The notes beneath the pieces are model-generated. The model had not been told where the DNA came from, searched no databases, and saw nothing but the letters and a program-made list of their open reading frames with translations. Of a stretch of DNA of 51,626 bases, positions 42,301 to 50,707 are shown piece by piece (positions within the stretch are counted from its first letter, which is position 1; the number at the start of each line of letters is the position of its first letter). This DNA comes from Methanobacterium sp. Maddingley MBC34 (GTDB taxonomy: Archaea > Methanobacteriota > Methanobacteria > Methanobacteriales > Methanobacteriaceae). The translations under genes and the position numbers were made by a program. The stretch covers positions 1 to 51,626 of the forward strand of contig AMGN01000009.1 of assembly GCA_000309865.1 (NCBI GenBank), written 5' to 3'.

Positions 42301-42648
42301 CGTGCAGTGGATCAAAAAGGAGTGGTGGAAGGAGTCCTGAACTCTCATTTCCTACCAGACATGGCAGGGAATATAAGAGCATTTGCCCGGCAGAAGGTAC
42401 GCTGCACCAAATGTAACAAGAAATACCGGCGCATACCCCTAACTGGGGAATGTACCTGTGGTGGAAACCTTATACTGAGTATATCCAAGGGTTCTGTTGT
42501 AAAATACTTGGAAATATCCAAGGAACTGGCGAGTCGTTACCCTATAAATCCTTATCTGGTGCAAAGGATTGAACTTTTAGAGTCTGGCATACATTCTCTC
42601 TTTGAAAGTGACCGATCCAAGCAGAGTTCACTGGATGTATTCCTGTGA
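39325..42648 (+). CDS. polC: DNA polymerase D large subunit (DP2)
   Basis: An 1107-residue catalytic subunit of the Euryarchaeota-type replicative polymerase D. GPIRSAGGTASAMAVLVADYIR near 149-170, RGGFRLRYGRSRNTG near 325 and AHPYFHSAKRRNCDSDED near 846-864 are conserved; D860 and D862 form the catalytic pair. Two zinc-binding sets are visible: CKCTNPECGVGSMQAICPVC near 634-653 and CTKCNKKYRRI...CTC near 1030-1050. The C-terminal QSSLDVFL fits a PCNA-interacting tail. There is no intein. The small subunit polB is not in the window. A long hairpin follows the stop codon. Confidence 0.97.
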   Translation: MGYFETLEEGTEKAYEVAKEARKKGHDIETEPEIPLAKNLAERVEGLVGPPGVAARIKNMEENMSREEVTFQVAKEIVTTDEVLNADLGDKDQFKIKEEAADQAVRTALSIITEGVVAAPLEGIARVAIKRNFDQTWYLAVYFTGPIRSAGGTASAMAVLVADYIRSSMGLAAYKPTEGEIERYVEEAELYESEVTNLQYSPSPDEVRTAAKNIPVEVTGEPTDQVEVSHRDLERVETNHLRGGALLAMVEGVIQKAPKVLKYAKMLNMEGWDWMGDLSKTKKTDKDEETDEGKEEDKIDDKYMRDIIGGRPVLAYPQTRGGFRLRYGRSRNTGLAAMGVHPATMEIVEFLAVGTQMKIERPGKGNCVVPCDSIDGPIVKLRNGDVVKVESVQEAKKIRPNVVEIIYLGDMLVAFGEFLRNNHSLLPAGWCEEWWLQLLEKSASYHDGQEDELNQFLQRGKISAQEAFELSKQFQIPLHPDYTYFYHDVTRKDINALQTWLVNDLDNINIEDDLVKDMGPEKRILESIGVPHRVSDDKIILTLDDAYTLLHTLTKPLDTENDISTLDALNQVSPVEIMAKAPTYLGGRVGRPEKTKERMMKPAPHALFPIGNFGGNRRNIVEAARKGSITVDIARCKCTNPECGVGSMQAICPVCGARTVPTSSGKKRINVANLLRKAYKNSGVRKLDEIKGVKGMISEEKFPEPLEKGILRAKNGVYTFKDATIRHDSTDLPLTHFIPREIGVSPQKLREIGYTRDIKGEELKNDYQVVELRIQDLVISEACGEYLMRVSHFIDDLLENFYEMEPFYRVKTKEDLVGHLAVGLAPHTSAGVLGRIIGFTKAAACYAHPYFHSAKRRNCDSDEDSVMLLMDALLNFSKVYLPSSRGGRMDAPLVLSSRIDPEEIDDESHNLDTMEMLPLELYQKTMENAKPSDVVDLVDNVQKRLGKDDQYEGLIYSHETSSIHQGPKICLYKTLPTMKEKVNGQISLAEKIRAVDQKGVVEGVLNSHFLPDMAGNIRAFARQKVRCTKCNKKYRRIPLTGECTCGGNLILSISKGSVVKYLEISKELASRYPINPYLVQRIELLESGIHSLFESDRSKQSSLDVFL

Positions 42649-42948
42649 ACTTGGATTCATATCTCAGGTAGTGCACATGATGTGTTATTGTGCACTATCG
42701 ACCTGGTTTCATGGTAAATTTGTTCACCTCATGTGTTCAATTGAGGGAGAGGAATGATATTAATGGAAACAGTTAACGTTATAAACAGTTTTTACGGATC
42801 AGAACAGTTTGGTTATCGGAAAGTTTTATATGATACGAATAAAATAAAATATGGTAGTTAAAAAACGCCTCTAGGGGGTTTATAGGGGATTTTCATGAAT
42901 TTAATATTAGATGTTAATATTTATTTTAAAAGTTAAATCGGAGGATAG
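42649..42948. other. polC-nrdD intergenic region
   Basis: 300 bp. After the hairpin at 42665-42705 come two AACAGTTT boxes (42768-42801 area: GAAACAGTTAACG and GAACAGTTTGG) and TATA-like tracts near 42826 and 42906. These belong to the nrdD promoter. No ORF supported. Confidence 0.45.
42665..42705 (+). terminator. Long hairpin after polC
   Basis: TAGTGCAC (42669-42676) and GTGCACTA (42690-42697) form a perfect 8-bp stem with a 13-nt loop; CAGGT (42665) and ACCTG (42701) extend it past a small bulge. It begins 17 bp after the polC stop codon. No long T-run follows, so it may stabilise the mRNA end rather than terminate. Confidence 0.5.
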
Positions 42949-45258
42949 ATGATGAAGGACGCCCGTATTATTGCTGCCATACCAACCAAGGCGGAAAATT
43001 GTGTTTTGAAGAATAATGGGATATTTGAGAAGTTCAGTCATGAGAAAATATTGAAATCCTGTCTTATGGCAGGTGCTCCCCTTTGGGCTGCGGAAAAAAT
43101 AGCATCTCAGGCTGCTGGAGCGGCTTATGATGGAGTCACCACCAAAGAAATCAAAATGTGGGTTTATGACTCTCTGAAGCGGGTCGAACCTGCGGTGGCT
43201 GACAAATATCTCAGAAGTAACCAGTTAAGGGTTCGAACAGCACGGGACACCATTGAATCCTTCGACAAATCCAAAATTGAGAAAACTCTGATTGTAGAAA
43301 CAGGTGCCAGTCCAGAAATCGCGGATAAAATTGCCACCAGTGTTTGGAAAGAGGTTAGGAAACTGGATGTAGAATACCTAACTGCTCCCATGCTCAGGGA
43401 GATGGTAAACACTAAACTGGTTGAGAATGGACTGGAAACCCTCAGACGAAAGTACACCAGGCTGGGTATACCTGTCTACAACATCACCAACCTCATCGAA
43501 AATGGAAGCCGTGACAACGCCAACATGATCCACAACCCGGAAACTGTACACAAATACGTGGCTGATGAGGCCCTTAAGCAATACGCACTTTTGCAAATGC
43601 TCCCCAATGAACTGGCCGACGCCCATCTGGGTGGAGATATACACATACACGATCTGGAATTCTTCGCGGGCAGACCTATAAACTGCCTCCAGCATGATTT
43701 AAGATACTTTATAAGAAACGGGCTCAAAGTGGATGGTACTGGTGACCATACCTCGGTGGCAGGACCACCAAACCACATTGAAACTCTGATGAACCACTCT
43801 GGAGAAATAATGCTGGCAGCCCAGCAGAACATGAGTGGGGGACAATCCATGAGTCTCTGGAATGTCTTTGTCGCCCCATTTGCCCATGGACTTCCCTACG
43901 AGAAGATCAAACAGGCAGTGCAGATGTTCATCTACAACCTGAACATGGCATACGCTGCCAGAGGAAGCCAGGTACCATTCACATCCATCAACATGGAATT
44001 CACCGTACCAGATTTCTTAAAAGAGGAACCAGCATATGGGCCTAAAGGTAGACTAGTGGGAACTTATGGTGATTTTGAAGACGAAACCCGCATGTTACAA
44101 CGGGCCTTCACTGAAGTACTCCTAGATGGAGATTCAGATGGTAAACCACACCTTTTCCCCAACACAATCTACGCCCTACGGAAAGAAGTCCTGAAGGATG
44201 AATTTGCCGAAGATCTGGAACGGGTGCATGAATTATCCTCCAAGTACGGTACCGCATACTTCACCAACATGCTACCCAGTTACAGGGGGCAGATGGCTAA
44301 CTACATGGGATGCAGAACATCTCTTTCCGATAACTGGACCGGGGACTGGGATAAGGACTGTTTCCGAACGGGAAACCTGGCTTACGTAACACTGAACTTG
44401 CCCAGAATAGCATACCAATCCAAGGATGAAGATGAAATATTCGAGTACCTGGATTCATACTTGCGTCTGTCTGAAGAGGTCCTGATGTTACGTCGCCAGC
44501 AGGCAATGGCCTGTCTGGATGATTACAACTTATTACCATTCTTAACTCAGGAATTGGATGGGGAAAGGTATTATCGGGTTGAAAACTCCACGATGACCTT
44601 TGGGTTTGTGGGATTAAACGAAATGCTCCAGTCATTCTGTGGTTCGGGAATAGATGACCCTGATTCACTCAAATTAGGTCTCAAAGTAGTGGATTATATG
44701 AACGGGCGGGCTCAAGAACTTAAAAAAGATAATGGGCTCCGTTGGACTATTATCCAGACTCCTGCCGAGTCCACTGCCTACCGGTTTGCAACGCTTGATC
44801 GGGAGAAATTCGGTAACAATGCCATAACTCAGGGAGATTCTGATGCTTATTACTACACCAACTCTTCCCATGCCCCTGTGGATACCAGTCTGAACCTGGC
44901 AGAGAAGATCCGTGTCGAAGAACAATTCCACAGCCGTACTCTGGGTGGACACATCTTCCATGCCTACATGGGAGAATCACACAGTGACCCTGAAGCACTG
45001 ATGAGCCTCACCAATAAAATAGCCAAGAAATCTGATATAGGTTTCTGGGCATACAGCAGTGCCCTCAGTTTCTGCATAAAATGCAAAACCCTGATGAAAG
45101 GATTACAGGATAGCTGTGCTTCCTGCGGGGAACAAAAAGAAGTAGAATGGTATGACCGTATCACGGGATATGTCCAGCAAGTGGGTCGCTCTAAATCCGC
45201 CAGTGGAGGATGGAATCCGGGTAAAATGAAAGAGTTGATGGATAGGAGAAGGTATTAA
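42949..45258 (+). CDS. nrdD: Anaerobic ribonucleoside-triphosphate reductase
   Basis: A 769-residue class III ribonucleotide reductase that makes dNTPs in anaerobes. Residues ~15-105 are an ATP-cone allosteric domain. HIHDLEFFAGRPINCLQHDLRYF near 226-248 and the central barrel sequences (QNMSGGQSMSLWNVFVAPFAHG) are typical. The C-terminus holds a zinc site (CIKC, CASC) and the glycyl-radical loop RITGY with G740 as radical residue, followed by WNPGKMKEL. The activase NrdG must be elsewhere. GGAGGAT precedes the ATG. No intein. Confidence 0.96.
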   Translation: MMKDARIIAAIPTKAENCVLKNNGIFEKFSHEKILKSCLMAGAPLWAAEKIASQAAGAAYDGVTTKEIKMWVYDSLKRVEPAVADKYLRSNQLRVRTARDTIESFDKSKIEKTLIVETGASPEIADKIATSVWKEVRKLDVEYLTAPMLREMVNTKLVENGLETLRRKYTRLGIPVYNITNLIENGSRDNANMIHNPETVHKYVADEALKQYALLQMLPNELADAHLGGDIHIHDLEFFAGRPINCLQHDLRYFIRNGLKVDGTGDHTSVAGPPNHIETLMNHSGEIMLAAQQNMSGGQSMSLWNVFVAPFAHGLPYEKIKQAVQMFIYNLNMAYAARGSQVPFTSINMEFTVPDFLKEEPAYGPKGRLVGTYGDFEDETRMLQRAFTEVLLDGDSDGKPHLFPNTIYALRKEVLKDEFAEDLERVHELSSKYGTAYFTNMLPSYRGQMANYMGCRTSLSDNWTGDWDKDCFRTGNLAYVTLNLPRIAYQSKDEDEIFEYLDSYLRLSEEVLMLRRQQAMACLDDYNLLPFLTQELDGERYYRVENSTMTFGFVGLNEMLQSFCGSGIDDPDSLKLGLKVVDYMNGRAQELKKDNGLRWTIIQTPAESTAYRFATLDREKFGNNAITQGDSDAYYYTNSSHAPVDTSLNLAEKIRVEEQFHSRTLGGHIFHAYMGESHSDPEALMSLTNKIAKKSDIGFWAYSSALSFCIKCKTLMKGLQDSCASCGEQKEVEWYDRITGYVQQVGRSKSASGGWNPGKMKELMDRRRY

Positions 45259-45366
45259 ACTTTCCCCATCTCTTTTTCTTTTTAATTTTTACTTTAATCT
45301 TTAATTTGTTTTTAAGCTTTTTTACAATTAAATTACTGTATGTGAATTAGTCAACATATTGAGTGA

Positions 45367-45519
45367 AAAACAGAATTTACACTTGATAATCTTGGAATAC
45401 TGAAAAAACACCAGATAATAAACTCTTACTATAAATCCAAGGATAAATACTACATATTAAACGAAAGGAACATTGGCATAATCCTATGCTTAAAACAAAA
45501 TTTAGTTATTGGCTTTTAA
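45367..45519 (+). pseudogene. Remnant of a winged-helix (ArsR-like) regulator
   Basis: An open stretch downstream of nrdD without a start. It reads FTLDNLGILKKHQIINSYY then KSKDKYYILNERNIGIILC before a stop at 45517-45519. That resembles the end of a winged helix (recognition helix, wing with K-x-D-K-Y-Y-x-L-N, final helix). The N-terminal part is absent and a stop lies just upstream at 45364. Probably a decayed regulator; the match is by eye only. Confidence 0.35.
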
Positions 45520-45658
45520 TTCGCCTTTTAGATATTTCTTTTAACTGTTCAGCACTACCGATGGTTAATGCTCACGGGATATTCGAATATTACAAATCTT
45601 AATACTTAAAAACTGGAAATAAGACTAAAAAAGAATCTTATAATGATTTTGCATGAAT

Positions 45659-46525
45659 TTAACCAGTTAAATATTTCAAACCGGCGATCTGGTTTAAAAT
45701 ATCGGTTTTAGTTAGAATTCCAACGGGTTTATCCTGTTCATCAGTGACAATAAGACGCCCAATTTTGTTTTTGTTCATAATTTGAATGGCTTCTGCAATC
45801 ATCACGTCTTGTTTAACAGTTATTATGTACTTGGACATCAAATTGGTTATTTTAAGATCCATTTCTTCATTGGCAATTGCTTTGGTAATGTCAATAAGGG
45901 TTAAAATTCCTATAACACTATCATTTTCAACTACCGGGGCTCCGTCTATTCCATTATTGGATAGGATCCATGCTGCTTCCTTTATATCCATACTGGGATC
46001 CAGGGTTATAAGATCCTGACTGGCTATTTCCATCACTGATTTATGGGGTATGCTTCGTATATCTCTGACATCCAAGAGCAAAACACCATCCATATCATCC
46101 CTTCCAACAATAATACCATTCACAACGAGCTTATTCACGGGACTGGGCCCTACTCGTATTTTATCTCCAAGATCAAGCTGTTTAATATCTCCCATGACCT
46201 TTATAGTTGCTTCACACTCTCCAGGCTGAGGAAGGCTGGTGAATTCTATTCTGGTAACAGTTAAATTTTCCACCACTTTATCTTTTTTAAACAAAGGCAC
46301 GGTTTCTTCGTCATCGGCAGCACTGAGATTTAAAGCATGGTATGCATCTATTGTTGGTTTATACCCGCCTCTTGGGCCTGGAACGCCTTTCACGATCCCC
46401 ATACTTCTTAAGGATTGCATTTGATTTCGTATGGTTCCAGGGTTACGGTTCATAATCGCTGCAATATTTTCTCCTTTAATGGGCATGTAATTTGATTTAT
46501 TATACAGATCAATCAAAACCTGCAA
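45659..46525 (-). CDS. HTH-CBS domain regulatory protein
   Basis: A 288-residue protein. Residues 1-60 are a winged-helix DNA-binding domain (IKGENIAAIMNRNPGTIRNQMQSLRSMGIVKGVPGPRGGYKPT). The middle region (90-160) may be a small-molecule or metal-binding module (GDKIRVGPSPVNKLVVNG). Residues ~165-288 are a CBS pair (SQDLITLDPSMDIKEAAWILSNNGIDGAPVVENDSVIGILTLIDI and SKYIITVKQDVMIAEAIQIM). CBS pairs bind adenosyl ligands such as AMP, ATP or SAM. The start at TTG 46525 is doubtful: the frame continues upstream with LLTTVQKEI, see findings. Confidence 0.85.
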   Translation of the reverse strand: MQVLIDLYNKSNYMPIKGENIAAIMNRNPGTIRNQMQSLRSMGIVKGVPGPRGGYKPTIDAYHALNLSAADDEETVPLFKKDKVVENLTVTRIEFTSLPQPGECEATIKVMGDIKQLDLGDKIRVGPSPVNKLVVNGIIVGRDDMDGVLLLDVRDIRSIPHKSVMEIASQDLITLDPSMDIKEAAWILSNNGIDGAPVVENDSVIGILTLIDITKAIANEEMDLKITNLMSKYIITVKQDVMIAEAIQIMNKNKIGRLIVTDEQDKPVGILTKTDILNQIAGLKYLTG

Positions 46526-46636
46526 TATCTCTTTTTGGACGGTTGTGAGCAGTAAAACACCTTCTAGTTGGTTATTATTGTTGTCAGGATTAATAATACC
46601 ATTTGTTGTGGGGGTTATAACCTATGCAATCTGGGG

Positions 46637-46644
46637 TATATAAA
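46637..46644 (-). promoter_or_regulatory. TATA box for the HTH-CBS gene
   Basis: On the minus strand CGGTTTATATACC (46637-46644 core) is the best TATA-like element upstream. Transcription would begin about 25 nt later near 46615, giving a leader of 60-90 nt. Confidence 0.5.
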
Positions 46645-46775
46645 CCGAATCCAATATGGGGAATGGAAGTCCTTTTTTTTGCAATGTTTATTAAATGCGA
46701 TTAATAATTCTTTTTATGTTTTGACGGGGGTTCAAATTGGTTTAATAAAAATAAAAAGATGGAATAATGAATTGA

Positions 46776-48141
<1,366 letters not shown>

Positions 48142-48150
48142 TTTTTATAT
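48142..48150 (+). promoter_or_regulatory. TATA box of the fluoride riboswitch transcript
   Basis: TTTTTATAT ends about 22-25 nt before the first base of the aptamer fold, so the predicted transcription start (about 48172) coincides with the 5' end of the riboswitch. Confidence 0.6.
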
Positions 48151-48173
48151 CGTATCTGGTAATAGTAATTCAT

Positions 48174-48224
48174 GTAGGTGATGGGTTCCACCTTATAACC
48201 GCGAAGTGCTGATGATCCCTGTAA
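48174..48224 (+). promoter_or_regulatory. Fluoride riboswitch (crcB motif)
   Basis: The element matches the crcB RNA consensus block by block: GGTGATGGGTTCCACC (48177-48192) forms P1 from GGTG and CACC with a GATGG loop start; AACCGC at 48197-48202; a short P3 CGC-GAA-GTG (48200-48208); then CTGATGAT and CCCT (48209-48220). GGG at 48183-48185 can pair with CCC at 48217-48219 as the pseudoknot (a neighbouring U-U mismatch is present). Fluoride binding by this motif is known. The P1 strand TTCCAC can alternatively pair with GTGGAG (48234-48239) and mask the GGAGG site, suggesting translational control switched on by fluoride; that mechanism is inference. Confidence 0.82.
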
Positions 48225-48248
48225 ACTTAGTTTGTGGAGGAATCATAG

Positions 48249-48518
48249 TTGCAAGCGGATTTAAACTCATCATTTGTGAAAATCACTTTTTTATATAATT
48301 TAGATTATTCAGGATCTACTTTAGAGTTATTAATACAGTTCATTTTAGGAAATATTTTTAGAATTCTGGCTATTTTAGATACATTTATTTTGTATTTACT
48401 GAATTTATTTCCACTTAAATTCAGATATAACTTGTTATTGAACAAATTTTCAGCCATCACTGGATTTACAATTGATAATGATCTAAATAAGGTTATTAAT
48501 GGATATTTTTATTCATAA
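48249..48518 (+). CDS. Unknown hydrophobic protein under fluoride riboswitch (89 aa)
   Basis: Directly downstream of the riboswitch. GGAGG (48236-48240) is 8 nt before a TTG start. The 89-residue frame has a polar N-terminus, one long or two short membrane helices near 27-50 (LLIQFILGNIFRILAILDTFILYLLNLF), and a polar C-terminus (FSAITGFTIDNDLNKVINGYF). It lacks the motifs of CrcB/Fluc (GxxxGAxxRY) and of ClC-F exporters. Family not recognised. The open frame in AT-rich DNA, the correct site and the riboswitch argue for a real gene, but the coding character is weak. Confidence 0.5.
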   Translation: MQADLNSSFVKITFLYNLDYSGSTLELLIQFILGNIFRILAILDTFILYLLNLFPLKFRYNLLLNKFSAITGFTIDNDLNKVINGYFYS

Positions 48519-48564
48519 TACCTTTTATTTCTGATTAATCACTAACCTGAAATATTAAGAGGCG

Positions 48565-49353
48565 ATTCAGATTTTAGACCACGCTTTAAAATTTGTCCAC
48601 GAACGAGAACATCCTGAAGGAGGATTTACTCTTTATGAAGGTATTCCTGACACTAAGAATACATATTATGGTATTAAAATTCTACAAATGTTGGGTGAAG
48701 AACCCCACAATAAGGAAAACACAATTAAATGGATTGAAAACTTACAAGAGGGAAGGCAATACGGCACTCGAGGGATTTTTTACAGGTTAAACATCTTGGA
48801 TGCGTATAAAAGAAATCCAAAATTTGCTCAAAAGTATGTTAAGAGATTTACCGAGAGATATAAAACTTCCAGCCCTGAAATAATCTTTTTAATGACCAGT
48901 ATATTGAGTATTGTGGGATCTGAAGACCCAGAATTAATTAAAAAATGTGTTTTATCCTTTCAAAATGCAGACGGGGGATTTGGAAAATACAGATCTGATA
49001 TAATGTCTACCTACTACACTCTGGAAACATTAAACCTCATTAACCATGATTTCATAAACTCACATGAGAAAATTATAGAGTTCACTAAGAACTGCCAGAC
49101 TGATGAAGGAATTTTTGCCTACACTCCTCTAAGTTACCCTCCCTACATTGAAAGCATATATGCTGGGATTAGAATCTATGAAATCATTGAACATCCTCTT
49201 GATCACGGGTTAAACCAGGATAAAATCATTAATTTTGTATTAAAGCTTCAAAATGCTGACGGAGGATTTAGAAGATCGTACTTTATCGGAATATCAGAAT
49301 TGGAATACGTTTTTAAAGCGTTATATGTTCTAAAAAGTTTACACTATATATGA
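48565..49353 (+). CDS. Prenyltransferase/squalene-cyclase-type repeat protein, no canonical start
   Basis: An alpha/alpha-toroid protein. QNADGGFGKYRSDIMSTYYTLETLNLI near 137-163 and QNADGGFRRSYFIGISELEYV are the repeats of the protein prenyltransferase beta/squalene oxidase type; an earlier copy HPEGGFTLYEGIPDTKNTYYG lies upstream of the first ATG (48688), in frame and preceded by a helix ILDHALKFVHERE. The frame opens after a TAA at 48556-48558 and has no ATG, GTG or TTG before these residues. ATT at 48565 or 48571 with AGAGG upstream may be used. It follows the riboswitch ORF by about 45 bp. Enzymatic activity is not implied; many archaeal members are unexplored. Confidence 0.7.
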   Translation: MQILDHALKFVHEREHPEGGFTLYEGIPDTKNTYYGIKILQMLGEEPHNKENTIKWIENLQEGRQYGTRGIFYRLNILDAYKRNPKFAQKYVKRFTERYKTSSPEIIFLMTSILSIVGSEDPELIKKCVLSFQNADGGFGKYRSDIMSTYYTLETLNLINHDFINSHEKIIEFTKNCQTDEGIFAYTPLSYPPYIESIYAGIRIYEIIEHPLDHGLNQDKIINFVLKLQNADGGFRRSYFIGISELEYVFKALYVLKSLHYI

Positions 49354-49480
49354 AACGTTCTAAATATAAAAATTCCTTAAAACTTGATTAAGCTAAAAAT
49401 AATGGTACATATTAATTAAATTTCATTTAAACTTCATAAATTTATTTAAAATTAATAGAAAATCAAAAGGAGATGATGTA

Positions 49481-50017
49481 ATGAATTTGTGGAAAGATAT
49501 TAAACCAGGACCAAATGCACCAGAAGTGGTGTACGCAGTGATTGAAATACCAAAGGGTTCACGGAACAAATATGAATATGACAAGGATAAAGAGGCTTTT
49601 ATCCTGGACAGAGTTCTGTCATCGCCATTCTTCTATCCTGGAGAGTACGGTATAATCCCCCAAACTCTCTATGATGATGGAGATCCCATGGATATACTGG
49701 TAATTATGGAACAACCAACATTCCCCGGATGTGTAATTGAAAGCAGGCCAATTGGACTCTTAAAGATGATCGATGGTGGGGAACAGGATGACAAGATACT
49801 GGCAGTTCCAGTGGATGACCCTAGATCCAGTCACATAAAAAACATCGATGACCTTCCAGAATCGCTCCTCAATGAGATTGTTCATTTTTTCCAGGAATAC
49901 AAACGGCTTGAAGGAAAATCCACAGAGGTTTTGGGCTGGGAAGATAATGAAGAAGCATTAAAGGTAGTAGAACATTCAATAATGCTTTATAAGACTAATA
50001 TTGGAAGTACAATTTAA
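49481..50017 (+). CDS. ppa: Inorganic pyrophosphatase (family I)
   Basis: A 178-residue soluble Mg-dependent pyrophosphatase. EIPKGSRNKYEYDKD near 23-37, the signature DGDPMDILV near 66-74 with the metal-binding aspartates, and AVPVDDPR near 107-114 are present. Length is normal. AGGAG lies upstream of the ATG. It is 127 bp downstream of the repeat protein and 1.2 kb from the riboswitch; a TATA-like tract at 49439-49447 suggests it also has its own promoter. Family I pyrophosphatases are classical fluoride-inhibited enzymes. Confidence 0.95.
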   Translation: MNLWKDIKPGPNAPEVVYAVIEIPKGSRNKYEYDKDKEAFILDRVLSSPFFYPGEYGIIPQTLYDDGDPMDILVIMEQPTFPGCVIESRPIGLLKMIDGGEQDDKILAVPVDDPRSSHIKNIDDLPESLLNEIVHFFQEYKRLEGKSTEVLGWEDNEEALKVVEHSIMLYKTNIGSTI

Positions 50018-50075
50018 AAAAATAAATTTATTCCTCATTTTTTTCTATAAAATGGGAGATGAGAATGGAACTCAT

Positions 50076-50600
<525 letters not shown>

Positions 50601-50707
50601 TTTTATCACCGTAATATTGAGTAAGTTATCAAAGTAGAGATAGTTATTTCAAATATCCTAAATTCTTCAAATAATTAAATAAAAAAATAGTAGGTGTGAG
50701 GTTATTT

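Noticed and set aside
39325..45258. Possible inteins in polC and nrdD, common hosts in archaea
   Set aside because: Both proteins have the normal length for intein-free forms and the conserved blocks are uninterrupted.
48171..48245. C/D-box sRNA reading (TGATGG and CTGATGA as C and D'/C' boxes)
   Set aside because: The boxes are imperfect and the whole element fits the fluoride riboswitch consensus much better, including position relative to the promoter and the next ribosome site.
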